A model generated the notes under the pieces. That model was given only the letters and a program-made list of their open reading frames with translations, made no database searches and was not told the origin of the DNA. The translations under genes and the position numbers were made by a program. From positions 186,001 through 250,000 of the forward strand of contig CAJNDS010002498.1 of the NCBI GenBank assembly GCA_905221605.1: DNA of 64,000 bases. Reading direction: 5' to 3'. The DNA is from Symbiodinium natans (lineage: Eukaryota > Sar > Dinophyceae > Suessiales > Symbiodiniaceae). The stretch's first letter is position 1. Each line of letters opens with the position of its first letter. Below are positions 1 through 10,926 of the stretch, one piece after another.

Positions 1-84
1 GATGCTGCCCCAAACTTGCCAGAGGCACTTTTTCAAGCCAGGGCACCATACAGGGGAAGACTAAAGACATGCTAGCGGAATACT

Positions 85-510
85 TCAAAGCATTTCGCCA
101 CATGCAAAGAGCTTCGATTTGGCCTCGACTGCTTGGGATATTGCGAGTTGATTGCTCTTCCCCTGATTCATTCCGATGTACACTCCTCGCAAGAACTCTG
201 GATGTAATGCTCTGACGAATCTCTCCCTGACAAAAGCGGAGCTGAGGTCAGGGCCGGTCAGTGCTGGAGGAACGCGTTCGAGTTCAGCAGGCGTTTCACC
301 TGTTTTTGTATTGCTTCTGCCCCTTTTGAGTAGGCTGCCTCCACCACAGCCACTTCCTGGAGGAGATGCAAGTTGTCTGGACTTCGGAAGGCTCCCGGTT
401 TTGCAGGTCTCGCGGGCTTGTGGCGCTTGGCTCATGTACGAAGGATTGTCATGGGTGTGGCGGTCTGATGAGAATGTCTTGCTCACTGTCCCCTGATTGA
501 CCAAAGGCAT
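85..510 (-). CDS. hypothetical exon, product unknown
   Basis: A minus-strand open frame of 141 codons at the left edge. The C-terminal half (residues 85-140) reads like real protein, with mixed charged and hydrophobic residues such as FVRERFVRALHPEFL and GVYIGMNQGKSNQLA; the N-terminal half is low-complexity and Ser/Gly-rich. I recognise no family. The plus strand also has an open frame here, so coding is not certain. It points the same way as the zinc-finger gene at 4.3-5.2 kb but nothing ties them together. Confidence 0.25.
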   Translation of the reverse strand: MPLVNQGTVSKTFSSDRHTHDNPSYMSQAPQARETCKTGSLPKSRQLASPPGSGCGGGSLLKRGRSNTKTGETPAELERVPPALTGPDLSSAFVRERFVRALHPEFLRGVYIGMNQGKSNQLAISQAVEAKSKLFACGEML

Positions 511-921
511 TGGTGCTGCGGCTCAAGTCGAAATGAGCAGCTGCCGCTGAGGGAAAGGGGCGCTGAGTGATCAAGCGCTATGCTAATTGCCGCCAAGCTT
601 AACACCTGCTTGCAGATATTTCAAAGAAAGCTTCAGGCCTCAACTTAGAGATGCAGCTTGTGTATCAGCTAAGGCTTTCACAAGGCACCATCTCACAACC
701 GCAGAATTGTGAAAGGCGATCCACTCTAGTCCCCATGCCATCCGCTGGTACCACGAAAGGACGTTCCAAGATGTGCTTGGCGACCCGAGACATGGCAATG
801 AAAGACTCGATTAAGATGCGGCTGTTTGAGTCACGTCCTCGGGCCCGCCGCGGATGCTCATTCTCACCGAACACTCAATCTTTTCGCCGCATTCCGCGAC
901 CGGGTAAAATGACCTGTTGCG
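511..921. other. unassigned stretch, no gene seen
   Basis: No convincing exon on either strand; the short frames overlap on both strands and have no recognisable motif. The stretch ends where the first copy of the 3-kb duplication begins. Confidence 0.4.
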
Positions 922-3900
922 CGTGGAATCGTGCCCCCTGCCAACTCCAGAAACATTACAATCAAGGGCACGTCAGAGGTGCACCACTGCTCGCAAGCCC
1001 ACTGCGCTGCCGTGCACGTAGCCCATGATCGACGGATTGCACCACATTTCTGCAGAAAGTACTTGAGTCAGTCCTTCCTTGCGCTGCCGTGCCCGCGGGC
1101 TGTCGAGGCCACGCGCTGCCTCAGGGCTGGTGGCGATCCCGATTCTGGGCATGTTGCCGTGTCGTCGTGTTACCGAGAGCCAACCAAAGCAAAGCAGCAG
1201 CCGGATGTGAACGCGCACAAGCACGGACGTCCGAGCTACCACACAGGCCCAAGCTCATCCAAGCTCCGCGCGTCGGATTGTCGCCGTGCTTGGCCTGCCA
1301 GGCTGTGCAGTCGCAGCACAACAGCACCCCTACTGCGCTGCGATCTCCTACCTTGGATTTGCTACTCGGTTCTATGGGGGAGCAGAATACCCCAAGCATC
1401 TGAATCTAAATGGTTTCTGTACGTACACACTATCACCTGCGGCTTCCTCCGGGCGCATGGAGACTCAAAGACACGCTGCAAAGCCCCACAGGATCCGCAC
1501 ACGGCAATCCTCCGCCCGCAGCACCTGTGCGCGGCCGACAGGGACTCCATGCGTAGCCGGGTTTACGGCTTGGAAAATGGCTTAGGGCTTCGGGTTTAGG
1601 GTTAGGGAGGCATCTACTTTGATGTTTAACTTGCAGCGGTCATCGCACGTGGCACAGTTCGATCTCGAAGGGGGAGTTGGTGGGGCTGTATCCATGTCCT
1701 GTGAGCCAGTGGCCTGCGCATGATCCGCGCGTGGAATTCACCTAGTGGATGACTAGTGGATCAGCTTCACATGCCCCTCCGCATTATGACTGCCAACTTT
1801 CAAGAGCTTTGCGCGAAACACTGAAGTCTCGCCATCCGCCGCAGTCGTCTGCAAAGGGCAGCGCCGGCAGCCGCCCACGAGTCCTGGCCACACGTGCATC
1901 GCACAGCTTACCCGCAACCACAAATCTATATCCTAACCTCTGGGGCACGCGCCAAGCAGAGCTCCGTGTTGCGATGTGAGTTTTTTGCTCCAAGTTGTCC
2001 GGCTGCGAAGCGGTAAGTCAAAAGCATGGAGGGTGTTGAGTCGTCGGTCATTTGAGCGACCCGGTCACGGCGCGAGCGCGAACTTTGGTCCAGCGAGCCA
2101 GGGTTGAGAGCCCAGGATGCCAGAACATCCAGGACGACGGGGTTAGGATGGGGTTTAGGATGCTGTTCATGGCACGTAAGTGCAGACTTTTGTGGGGTCC
2201 AGGGTTCAGCAAGAGAGCTTCGTGCGGTGGGCATATCTTGGGCCTGCAAGGGCATCCCTAGGGCGCCAGTTGGCTCTAAGGGTCTGGCAAGCTAAGAAAT
2301 AAACCCCTTGCAACCATGTTATCTGATAGCTTTGCCTAGGGATCTGCGAAGGTAACGAGCTCTAGGGCCCTCTTGAGCCTCTGGGGGGCTTAAGAAACGG
2401 AGTGCCACGAATGCTGATTCTGGCCTACGTAACACAAGCGTACTACAATCCTCCAGACACGACGTATGTTCATTGTGTACGCGGCATGGAATCCGTAAAC
2501 GCCTGCTAGAGATAGCCGATAAGGTTGGAGAATGATCTCCTGACGACATGTTCAAAGCAGAAGTTAAAGTCTGAAATATAAAAATCTAACTAGCACAGGA
2601 TGGGGGGAAGGATGCTGACGGCACATCACCATACCTCCTACTTGTAAGCCACCCACAGGGCCTCAACACTGACTCTTGAGGCGAGACTGGAACAGGCCTT
2701 GCAAATTTCGCCTTGGACAGAGTGCCTTCCACCCTGTCTGGGCGGACACACCCCCAGTCAAACAACCGTACGCACAAAGAACATAATTCTTACGTGCGTG
2801 GGGTTTGTTCCAACTTCAAGCTCCATCACCGATAGTTTTTTCCAGAGCACTTCTCGTAAAGGAATTGTTCCCCCCAAAAGATGGAGCACTTAACCGCATT
2901 GTGACCACTTGCTCAAAGAAAGCTGCCCACTCGGAGTATCAAGGCAAGGGCTCACGCATCAGACGCCACTAGTAAAGAGGCCGTGTTCAAGGTCCATGTA
3001 GCCACTATCTCAGCTCAGAGGTATGGGACTTTTGTGCTGCTGATGCATATGAAGATGCATGTTGAGTTCCAACTTTAGGGGCAGTGCATTGATGACGAGC
3101 GGCTTCTCATACCTAACTGGAAATATGGGAGACTGAATGAATCAGTGGGTGGTTTCAAGTGTAGGGTTCAGGGGTGGTACTTCCTGGAAGCCAACAATGG
3201 CTCGCAGTACGGGCAATTCATCGAGCCGTCGCCAGTGCCCCATGTTAGCCTAGGAGTTTTTGGCAAACTGCAAGAAGATGCTCTCGAGAGGCTATGCCTC
3301 AACCCTAAACCCTAAACCCTAAACCCTAAACCCTAAACCCTAAACCCTAAACCCTAAACCCTAAACCCTAAACCCTATAAACCCTAAACCCTATCCATCT
3401 CCCGAAGAGTCTAGACTTTAGTCTGGCAGCTTGGACCTTGAGGGCTAGGGCTGCGGCTGTTTACTTATCAAACCTCATCTTCAGGGAGGTTGAATGCAGG
3501 AATTGGGCCCTGATGGTTTGGGTAAAACCTTGTGTGAGTCATGAATAGAGCAGAAACGCCAGAGCAGTCGTGGCCACAAACCGGAGCCTTTGCAACGGAA
3601 AGCACAGAACTAGGAACTTGCCTCCACACGGCAGCTTGAAAACCGAATTCTTGGCCCTGCCGGATGGAGGCGAGTTGCGCGTGCCACTGGCACTTGCAGC
3701 GAAGGACCCCAACTTGTCGAGGCTGTGGTTCGGTAGCTGGGGTCTTGGAAGCAGTGGCGACTTGACTTCTGTCTGACCAGTATATATCACTTCGTAGTAT
3801 TTCCCTCATATGAAGGCCACCAGCACCACGCTTGCTGCACCTAGAGGCTACGGTGTGGCGCTCTCGGGTTTTTGTTGGGGCTGCAGGCTTTGTACTACTT

Positions 3901-3983
3901 TTACAGGGCTTTAGGGTTCACGCTTCGGGGTTCAAAGATCACTCTCGGCTCTCGCACAATTGGAAACCTGACTCGGTACATGC
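922..3983 (+). repeat. 3-kb segmental duplication, copy A
   Basis: Matches 5280-8253 in the same orientation. The shared start reads tggaatcgtgccccctgcc and the shared end reads ctgactcggtacatgc. Copy-specific differences are small indels plus larger ones. Copy A has a CCCTAAA array at 3302-3393 and unique sequence at about 3045-3285, where copy B has unrelated bases. Copy A has only a short TTTAGGG trace near 1590, where copy B has about 110 bp. No gene is supported inside; open frames shared by the copies are explained by the duplication. Confidence 0.9.
3302..3393 (+). repeat. interstitial telomere-like array (CCCTAAA)n
   Basis: About 13 near-perfect CCCTAAA units with one AACCCTATAAACCC irregularity near the end. 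It lies inside duplication copy A between GAGGCTAT and CCATCTCCCG. Those two flanks are directly joined in copy B at about 7634-7650, so the array is an insertion relative to copy B, or was lost from B. Confidence 0.95.
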
Positions 3984-4363
3984 CGAAGGCTCTCACGGCG
4001 TCACGCTCTTGAGCGACATCAGGGCTACAGTTCACAACGTTTCACAACTGTAGCTGATAAGTCTTCTCGACTCGTCACCCAAGAGGGACCCCCGAAGTCA
4101 GTGTATGGCAGCTAAACAAAGCTCAAACATTGGGCTGGTTGCAAATAGCACCCGAGAGCGGTGCGGACAAGCCGCATTTCTGCTCAACCGGCACTCGGGA
4201 AGAACAGGTTTGTATACCTATCGGCTTTTTGCCCATGGCCCGAGCACAGGAACAAAACCATCCACTGCTGCGGTTACATGCTTCAGTGAACACGGCCAGG
4301 CTCCTTTGGCTTTTGGCCGCGCTTGCCAACGACCAGCAAGGGCACTTCTACGACTTGACGCAC
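3984..4363. other. region 3' of the CCCH exon
   Basis: Begins at the copy A breakpoint. Any remaining exons of the minus-strand zinc-finger gene would lie here or in copy A, but none could be identified. Plus-strand frames over 4105-4747 are antisense to the finger exon and have no motif. Confidence 0.3.
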
Positions 4364-4672
4364 CTTGCCCTTCTTCCGCTGTTGTTGGGAAGGGTTCTGC
4401 GCTGGCATGTGTACGTGACAAAAAGTGCAGTCTGCTCCCTGTCGGCAACCCGACGCCTTGACGTGAAAGAAGCAGGGCTTGCACTCAGCACCATCCGTGA
4501 AGCCGCACCGGGTCGAGCCGCGGCACCGGGTGGCGTCATTCTTCGCTTGCTGACGCTCACCAGGCAGCGACTCAGCACGACCATTCGCGTCCTTCCCGAG
4601 GTGGCAGGGGCAGGCACCCCCAACTCCCAGGAACGTAACAAACTTGGGAAGCCCCCCAGCTTGACAACGCAC
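4364..4672 (-). CDS. CCCH zinc-finger protein, finger exon
   Basis: The minus-strand frame contains KPCFFHVKASGCRQGADC followed by TFCH, a C-x8-C-x5-C-x3-H zinc finger of the RNA-binding CCCH class. It is preceded by a Cys-poor Gly/Arg stretch and followed by a basic tail ending QQQRKKGK. Right after GGGCAAG comes GTGCGT on the minus strand (GT at 4363-4362), a reasonable splice donor, so the exon is placed to end at 4364. The 5' boundary is uncertain; 4672 is only where the open frame begins. Such single-finger proteins with a basic tail are common in dinoflagellates, where they are thought to act in mRNA regulation (family knowledge). The first exon is proposed at 5096-5203. Confidence 0.6.
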
Positions 4673-5095
4673 GAGATCACGGAACTAGCTACGCGTGGAA
4701 CCTCAGAGTGCCGAGACCTCGAGTCGATCGCGCAAGCGATTTCATGACCCGGGCCACTTCTGCTGAGGTTACACCGGTACGCAAAACTTTCCGTGTCGGC
4801 TCTTCAACGAGCGACGGCGCCTTGTTTACATACCAGAGGAACCATCACGAGCAAAGGCGTAGGAAACATGGACACTAAAATCAAGTTGAATACTGCAGAT
4901 GCAGTCGTCACTAAGGGCCAAATGCAACTAACTGGAGTCTTTCAGGGATCTTGGTGTTGGATCTGGTGAGGCGGTGTTTATCCTAGGGTTGCCTTCAACA
5001 ATAGGGCCAGTGATTGCACTTGCTGAACAAGATATGCGCAGATGCATACTGTTCTGCCAGTATGAATTGCTGACGTTTTCATCAGCGGGGCATAC

Positions 5096-5203
5096 CCCTG
5101 CGCCCTCTGAACCCGACGCCGACCCTAACAACCCCGGCATGACCTCCTCGTCCTTTGCGGCGTCCTCGATGTTGAGGAAAGTGTGCTTGATGCTCAGCTT
5201 CAT
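5096..5203 (-). CDS. first exon of the CCCH zinc-finger gene
   Basis: The minus-strand ATG opens MKLSIKHTFLNI, then an acidic stretch and a Gly/Ser/Ala tail; exactly 36 codons precede a GTATGC donor (GT at 5095-5094), giving a phase-0 exon. Dinoflagellate CCCH proteins frequently begin with a similar M-x-L-x-(V/I)-K-x-T-F sequence (recollection, not a search). It lies about 420 bp upstream of the finger exon in the same orientation. 4673-5095 is then intron and possibly another exon that I could not identify. Confidence 0.5.
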
Positions 5204-5983
5204 GGCAAAAAACCTTCGTAATCTTCAAAAATGGCAATTCTCGAGCCTCGTGTGAAAGGTGTAAACAGTAGCTTGCAATGTGGAATCGTGCCCCCTGCCA
5301 ACTCCAGAAACATTACAATCAAGGGCACGTCAGAGGTGCACCACTGCTCGCAAGCCCACTGCGCTGCCGTGCACGTAGCCCATGATCGACGGATTGCACC
5401 ACATCTCCGCAGAAAGTACTTGAGTCAGTCCTTCCTTGCGCTGCCGTGCCCGCGGGCTGTCGAGGCCACGCGCTGCCTCAGGCTGGTGGCGATCCCGATT
5501 TGGGGCATGTTGCCGTGTCGTCGTGCTACCGAGAGCGCAACAAAGCAAAGCAGCAGCCGGGTGTGAACGCGTACAAGCACGGACGTCCGAGCTACCACAC
5601 AGGCCCAAGCTCATCCAAGCTCCGCGCGTCGGATTGTCGCCGTGCTACTGCCGTGCTTGGCCTGCCAGGCTGTGCAGTCGCAGCACAACAGCACTCCTAC
5701 TTCGCTGCGGTCTCCTACCTTGGATTTGCTACTCGGTTCTATGGGGGCAGAATACCCCAAGCATCTGAATCTAAATTGTTTCTGTACGTACACACATCTC
5801 CTGCGGCTTCCTCCAGGCACAACAAACAGCCTTGCAGATCATCTGTCGACTTTGTTCGATTTTGGGGACTCAAAGACATGCTGCAAAGCCCCACACGGCA
5901 CACGGCAATCCTCCGACGCAGCACCGGCGCGCGGCCGACTGCCTTGGGTCCATTGACCATTCCGCCGAGGCCAATGCGCAACA

Positions 5984-6097
5984 GGGTTTAAGGTTTAGGG
6001 TTTAGGGTTTGCGGTTTAGGGTTTGGGGTTTAGGGTCTAAGGTTTAGGGTTCAGGGTGTAGGGTTTAGGGTTTGCGGTTTAGGGTTTCGGGTTTGAG
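5984..6097 (+). repeat. degenerate telomere-like array (TTTAGGG)n
   Basis: About 15 TTTAGGG-related units with many variants (TTTGCGG, TCTAAGG, TTCAGGG, TTTCGGG). It is far more decayed than the array at 3302, and in the opposite orientation. Confidence 0.9.
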
Positions 6098-6474
6098 GAG
6101 GCGTCTGCATCAATGTTTAACTTGCAGTGGTTATCGTAGCCGTAGCCCTGTTCGATGTCGAAGAGTTGGAGGGCTCTGTATCCATGTCCTGTGAGCCAGC
6201 GGCCGGCACGTGGTTTCCATTTTTTCGATCTTATCTTCAGCACGCTTTGGAGCGTCAGGGGCAGGAGCTTTGGCCTCAATATGCCTCAATGACTGACCTA
6301 GCGGATCAGCTTCGGCCCTCGGCACTATGGCTGCCAACTTCCAAGAGCTTTTTCGCGAAACTCGTGAAGCATCTCGCCATCTCGCCGCAGTCGTCTGCAA
6401 AGGGGCAGCGCCGGGCAGCCGCCCACGAGTCCTGGCCACGCGCCTATCGAACAGCTTACCCGCAACCACAAATC

Positions 6475-6492
6475 TATATATATATATATATA
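6475..6492 (+). repeat. (TA)n microsatellite
   Basis: Nine TA units. The matching site in copy A near 1928 has only TATAT, so the tract expanded after duplication or contracted in A. Confidence 0.9.
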
Positions 6493-8250
6493 TCCTGGTT
6501 GAACCTCTGGGGCACGCCCCAAGCAGAGCTCCGTGTTCCGATGTGAGTCCTTTTTTCCGAGTTGTCCGGCTGCGAAGGCGCAAGTCAAAAGAATGGAGAG
6601 GTATTGGGTCGTCGGTCATTTGAGCGACCCGGTCACGGCGCGAGCGCGAACTTTGGTCGAGTGAGCCAGAGGTGAGAGCCCAGGATGCCAGGACGGCGGG
6701 TTTAGGACGTTGTTCATGATTGGCCCTGTACGGGTCTGGGAACCTTAGCCCCAAAGCGAGTCCATAGAAACCCCCTTGCAACCCCTGTCTGATGGCTTTG
6801 CCTAAGGATTTGGCAGGAAACGAACTCCAGGCCTCTAGGGTTTAAGAAACGGATTGCCACAAATGCTGATTCTGGTCTACGTAACACAATCGTACTACGA
6901 TAGCCCACACCTGGCTTATGCTACTTATGTTCATTGTGTACTCGGCTGGAACATTGCACGTCTTCACTGGAATCCGTAAATGTCTGCTAGAGATAGCGGA
7001 TACGGTTGGAAAGTGATCTCCTGACGACATGTTCAAACCAGACGCTAGTTTGAAATTTAAAAGCTAACTAGCACGGGATGGGGGGAAGAATGCTGATGGT
7101 ACGTGACCATGCCTCCGACTTGAAAGACACCCAAAGGCTTCAACCCTAACTCTTGAGGCGAAACTGGAACCTGCCTCGCAGATTCCGCCTTAGACAAAGT
7201 GCCTTCCACCCTGTCTGGGCGGACACGGAACCGGTCAACAACCTTAAGCGCAAAACACACAATTCTTACGCGTGTGGGGTTTGTTCCACCTTCCTCCATC
7301 ACAGATAGTTTTTCCATAGGGCTTCTCGTAAAGGACATTTTCCCCCCAAAAGATGGAGCAACCCCCTTCTACGCATTGCGACCACTTGCTCGAAGAAAGC
7401 TGCCCACTCGGAGTATCAAGGCAAGGGCTAACGCATCAGACACCGCTAGTAAAGAGGGCCATGTTCAAGGTCAATGTAGGCTCACTATCTCAGCTCAGAA
7501 GTATGGGACTTTTGTGCTGCTGATAGATTTGGGGGTTTACGAGATTAGGGGTACCGTATTGGGTCCTTGTTATGAGGGGATCCTACTATTCGGGGGTCTA
7601 TATAGGGTCCCTTTTATTCTAATCCAACATCTCGAGAGGCTATCCATCTCCCGAAGAGTCTAGACTTTAGTTTGGCGGTTTGGACCTTGAGACTCAGGAT
7701 CGAGGGCCAGGCACCTGTTTACTTATCAAACCTCATCTTCAGGGAGGTTGAATGCAGGAATTGGGCCCTGATGGTTTGGGTAAAACCTTGTTCATGTGAG
7801 TCATGAGTAGAGCAGACAGGCAAGAGAGCAGTCGTGGCCACAAACCGGAGCCTTTGCAACGGAAAGCACAGAACTAGGAACTTGCCTCCACACGGCAGCT
7901 TGAAAACCGAATTCTTGGCCCTGCCGGATGGAGGCGAGTTGCGCGTGCCATTGGCACTTGCAGCGAAGGACCACTGCCAACTTGTCGAGGCTGTGGTTTG
8001 GTAGCTGGGGTCTTGGAAGCTGGCGACTTGACTTCTGTCTGACCAGTATATATCACTTCATCCGTAGTATTTCCCTCATATGAAGGCCACCAGCACCACG
8101 CTTGCTGCACCTAGAGGCTACGGTGTGGCGCTCTCGGGTTTTTGTTGGGGCTGCAGGCTTTGTACTACTTTTACAGGGCTTTAAGGTTCACGCTTCGGGG
8201 TTCAAAGATCACTCTCGGCTCTCGCACAGTTGGAAACCTGACTCGGTACA

Positions 8251-8932
8251 TGCATATTGTTTTTTCCCCCTGGTGGGCCGTAAACCCTGACACCCTTCGT
8301 CGGCATATTGTTGTTTTTTTCCCTCTGGTGGGCCCTAAACCCTGACGCCCTTCGTCGGCATATTGTTTTTTCCCCCTGGTGGGCCCTAAACCCTGACGCC
8401 CTTCGTCGGCATATTGTTTTTGTTCCCCCTGGTGGGCCCTAAACCCTGACACCCTTCGTCGGCATATTGTTTTTTTTTCTTGGTGGGCCCTAAACCCTGA
8501 CGCCCTTCGTCGGCATATTGTTTTTTCCCCCTGGTGGGCCCTAAACCCTGACACCCTTCGTCGGCATATTGTTGTCTTTTTCCCTCTGGTGGGCCCTAAA
8601 CCCTGACGCCCTTCGTCGGCATATTGTTTTTTCCCCCTGGTGGGCCCTAAACCCTGACCACCCTTCGTCGGCATATTGTTTTTTTTTTTGTTCCCCTCTG
8701 GTGGGCCCTAAACCCTGACGCCCTTCGTCGGCATATTGTTTTTTTTTTGTTCCCCCTGGTGGGCCCTAAACCCTGACGCCCTTCGTCGGCATATAATTTT
8801 TTCCCCCCCCCTGGTGAGCCCTAAACCCTGACGCCCTCGTCGGCATATTGATTTTTTTCCCTGGTGGGCCCTAAACCCTGACGCCCTTCGCGGGCATATT
8901 GTTTTTCCTCCTGGTGGGAACAAGAATTCGTT
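8251..8932 (+). repeat. 13-unit minisatellite with telomere-like core
   Basis: About 13 tandem units of 50-60 bp. Each contains CATATTG, a T run of varying length, CCCCCTGGTGGGCCC, TAAACCCTGACGCC and CTTCGTCGG. Unit length varies mainly through the T run (5 to 10). The minus strand is open across blocks of the array and would encode a Lys/Gly/Arg repeat, but this is most simply a by-product of the repeat. The array starts at the right breakpoint of duplication copy B. Confidence 0.95.
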
Positions 8933-9128
8933 TACTTATTGTTGGTACACGGATATGCACCAACAAGTCGTGGACGAGTACGAATAATTCTGGTAAATGC
9001 GAGAAGTAAAATATTTTCATAATGTTATGGGATCCAAAGGGTGGGTGGGTCGATATTCGACACCGGAGTAGCGAGCTTGACTAGTGAATGCTTGAACTTG
9101 AAATGCTGAACCCTAAGCCCTAAACCCG
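8933..9128. other. spacer with GGGTGGGTGGGT motif
   Basis: No gene. Contains TAATGTTATGGGAT followed by GGGTGGGTGGGTCGAT (about 9022-9053) and then GAATGCTTGAAC. A related series (TAATGTTATGGGAT, GGGCGGGTGGGC, GAATGCTAGAAC) occurs at about 29330-29405, so this is a diverged dispersed repeat. Confidence 0.5.
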
Positions 9129-9605
9129 AGATCCACAAGAATGATGGGCTCTGCATGCGCTATGCCTATCTCCAACACCTGCTCCCAGGGATGCACTGGG
9201 CATCCTTTCAGCTGGCACCCAAAAGAGTCACTACTTAAACTTTACAGTACTTACAGGGGGGGGGGGGGGGGGGGGGGGCACATTGGCATCAAAGTCCCGC
9301 AGCTCGCTCGCTAAGATCCTGCTAGCTTTCAACATCATTCAACAAGCTCGAGCTACATGTGTCTCTCCACGTTCCCCACATGGCCGATGAAACGAAATTG
9401 TGTGGCCCTCGCAGGGTCATGGAGAAGTACCCTAGCGTCGCACGCGCAAGCAACTTGGCTAGCCACGGCCAACTCTGAGGCTGTGGCATAGCACTGTCGT
9501 GAAAATGAACTTCTAAGTAACGTGTCTCTGTCACTCTTTGAAACTTTGTCCGTAACTTTCGCCCACAACATGCTTGCAGCATCGACCTCTCAACACTGAC
9601 TTGGA
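9129..9605 (+). repeat. tandem duplication, copy 1, with G23 run
   Basis: Matches 9762-10205 at an offset of about 633 bp, starting agatccacaagaatgatggg. Contains an uninterrupted run of 23 G at 9256-9278, against 17 in the other copy. No gene supported. Confidence 0.85.
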
Positions 9606-9761
9606 AGTGCAGCTGTTGCGGGACTTGCCAAGCGGGTCACTTCGAATTCATCACGCATTGCTGTTGATAATGCAGAATCAAGAAGAACCGGTGTTTCTGA
9701 CTGCGTGGAACAAGCAACAAGTATCTCGCACGCTTGCATGCCCCAGTACTACAGTACATCT

Positions 9762-10205
9762 CAAGATCCACAAGAATGATGGGCTCTGCATGCGCTATGC
9801 CTATCTCCAACACCTGCTCCCAGGGATGCACTGGGCATCCTTTCAGCTGGCACCCAAAAGAGTCACTACTTAAGCCCTACAGTACTTACCGGGGGGGGGG
9901 GGGGGGGCACATTGGCATAAAGTCCCGCAGCTCGCTCGCTAAGATCCTGCTAGCTTTCAACATCATTCAACAAGCTCGAGCTACATGTGTCTCTCCACGT
10001 TCCCCACATGGCCGATGAAACGAAATTGTGTGGCCCTCGCAGGGTCATGGAGAAGTACCCTAGCGTCGCACGCGCAAGCAACTTGGCTAGCCACGCTTGC
10101 TTTCATGGACTTCTAAGCAACGTGTCTCTCTTTGTATGAAAACTCTTGCCGGCAACATGCTTGCAGCGTCGACCTCTCAAAACTGACTTGGAAGTGCAGC
10201 TGTAC
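9762..10205 (+). repeat. tandem duplication, copy 2, with G17 run
   Basis: Second copy of 9129-9605. The G run is 9891-9907. The copies differ by small indels, including a missing segment near 10097 (the other copy has extra bases around 9470-9510). Confidence 0.85.
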
Positions 10206-10926
10206 AGGAGTCGCTGACTGCGCACTACAAGAAACCTCGCAGCTCTCCACCTCAGCAAGGATTCCGAACGAGGCTACCGAGCTGCTTCAAAACAGACACA
10301 TCAATTCAATCAAGGCAGTAGTCTACATGTCGTTACGAACCACTGGGCTTGTTGCATGGGCATCCCAAACCTGAATTGCACTAAGTCTCTCCATGAAACA
10401 GCGGATATCAGCAGACCACAAGCCACAACTAGGGATCAACGAAAGGTTACAGAGTAGTAGCCATGTTTGGAAATGTGGGGTTCACCTCTAGCTGCAGGTG
10501 TGTTCCTTGCCGTTTTCTGGCTGGGGGGAACTTTGGAAACAAAAGGCAGGACAGGATGCGAATGACTGCATGGCTTTCAGAGCTCGCCATCCTTATCCAG
10601 TACTACTCGCTTGACTTGATGAACAGTAGGGATTTTCCACCCGTTGAACAAATTTGATAGCTCAACTACAAGATAATCACCATTGGGAATTCCTCCAGGC
10701 TGCAATGAGTATCCTAGGAAAAGTCCGGGTAGCCATTCCTACGGCTATATTTCTAGCAGTCAACCCTTTCGCTTTCCCATTTGCGGTTGAGCATCCACTC
10801 ACAACGTGAAGCTGTGTGACGTCTCGAAGCTGTCTTGGAGCCTCTCCTGCAAAGTGAAGAGAAACATGGTCGCTGGCCCAAGTTTTTTCGAACGTGGCTT
10901 CCGACTCCCCTCCCCAGCTTCGGTCC
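10206..10926. other. region 3' of the 1560-residue gene
   Basis: No convincing gene. It lies downstream of the stop codon of the minus-strand gene and should include its 3' UTR. Canonical polyadenylation signals are often absent in dinoflagellates (general knowledge) and none was seen. Confidence 0.35.

Larger units (their letters stand above)
5280..8253 (+). repeat. 3-kb segmental duplication, copy B
   Basis: Direct copy of 922-3983 at an offset of about 4.36 kb. It carries a degenerate TTTAGGG array (5984-6097) and a (TA)n tract (6475-6492) where copy A has only a TTTAGGG trace and a short TATAT. It lacks copy A's CCCTAAA array. Its right end, tacatgc, coincides with the first unit of the minisatellite at 8251. 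It lies just upstream of the zinc-finger gene start at 5203, so it may hold that gene's promoter, but no promoter motif was recognised. Confidence 0.9.

Noticed and set aside
973-5614. Open frames conserved between the two duplication copies
   Set aside because: Similarity is fully explained by recent duplication; frames differ in length and lack motifs.
8171-8923. Minus-strand Lys/Gly/Arg repeat protein across the minisatellite
   Set aside because: The open frame follows from unit length and composition; no signal, start context or non-repeat domain.
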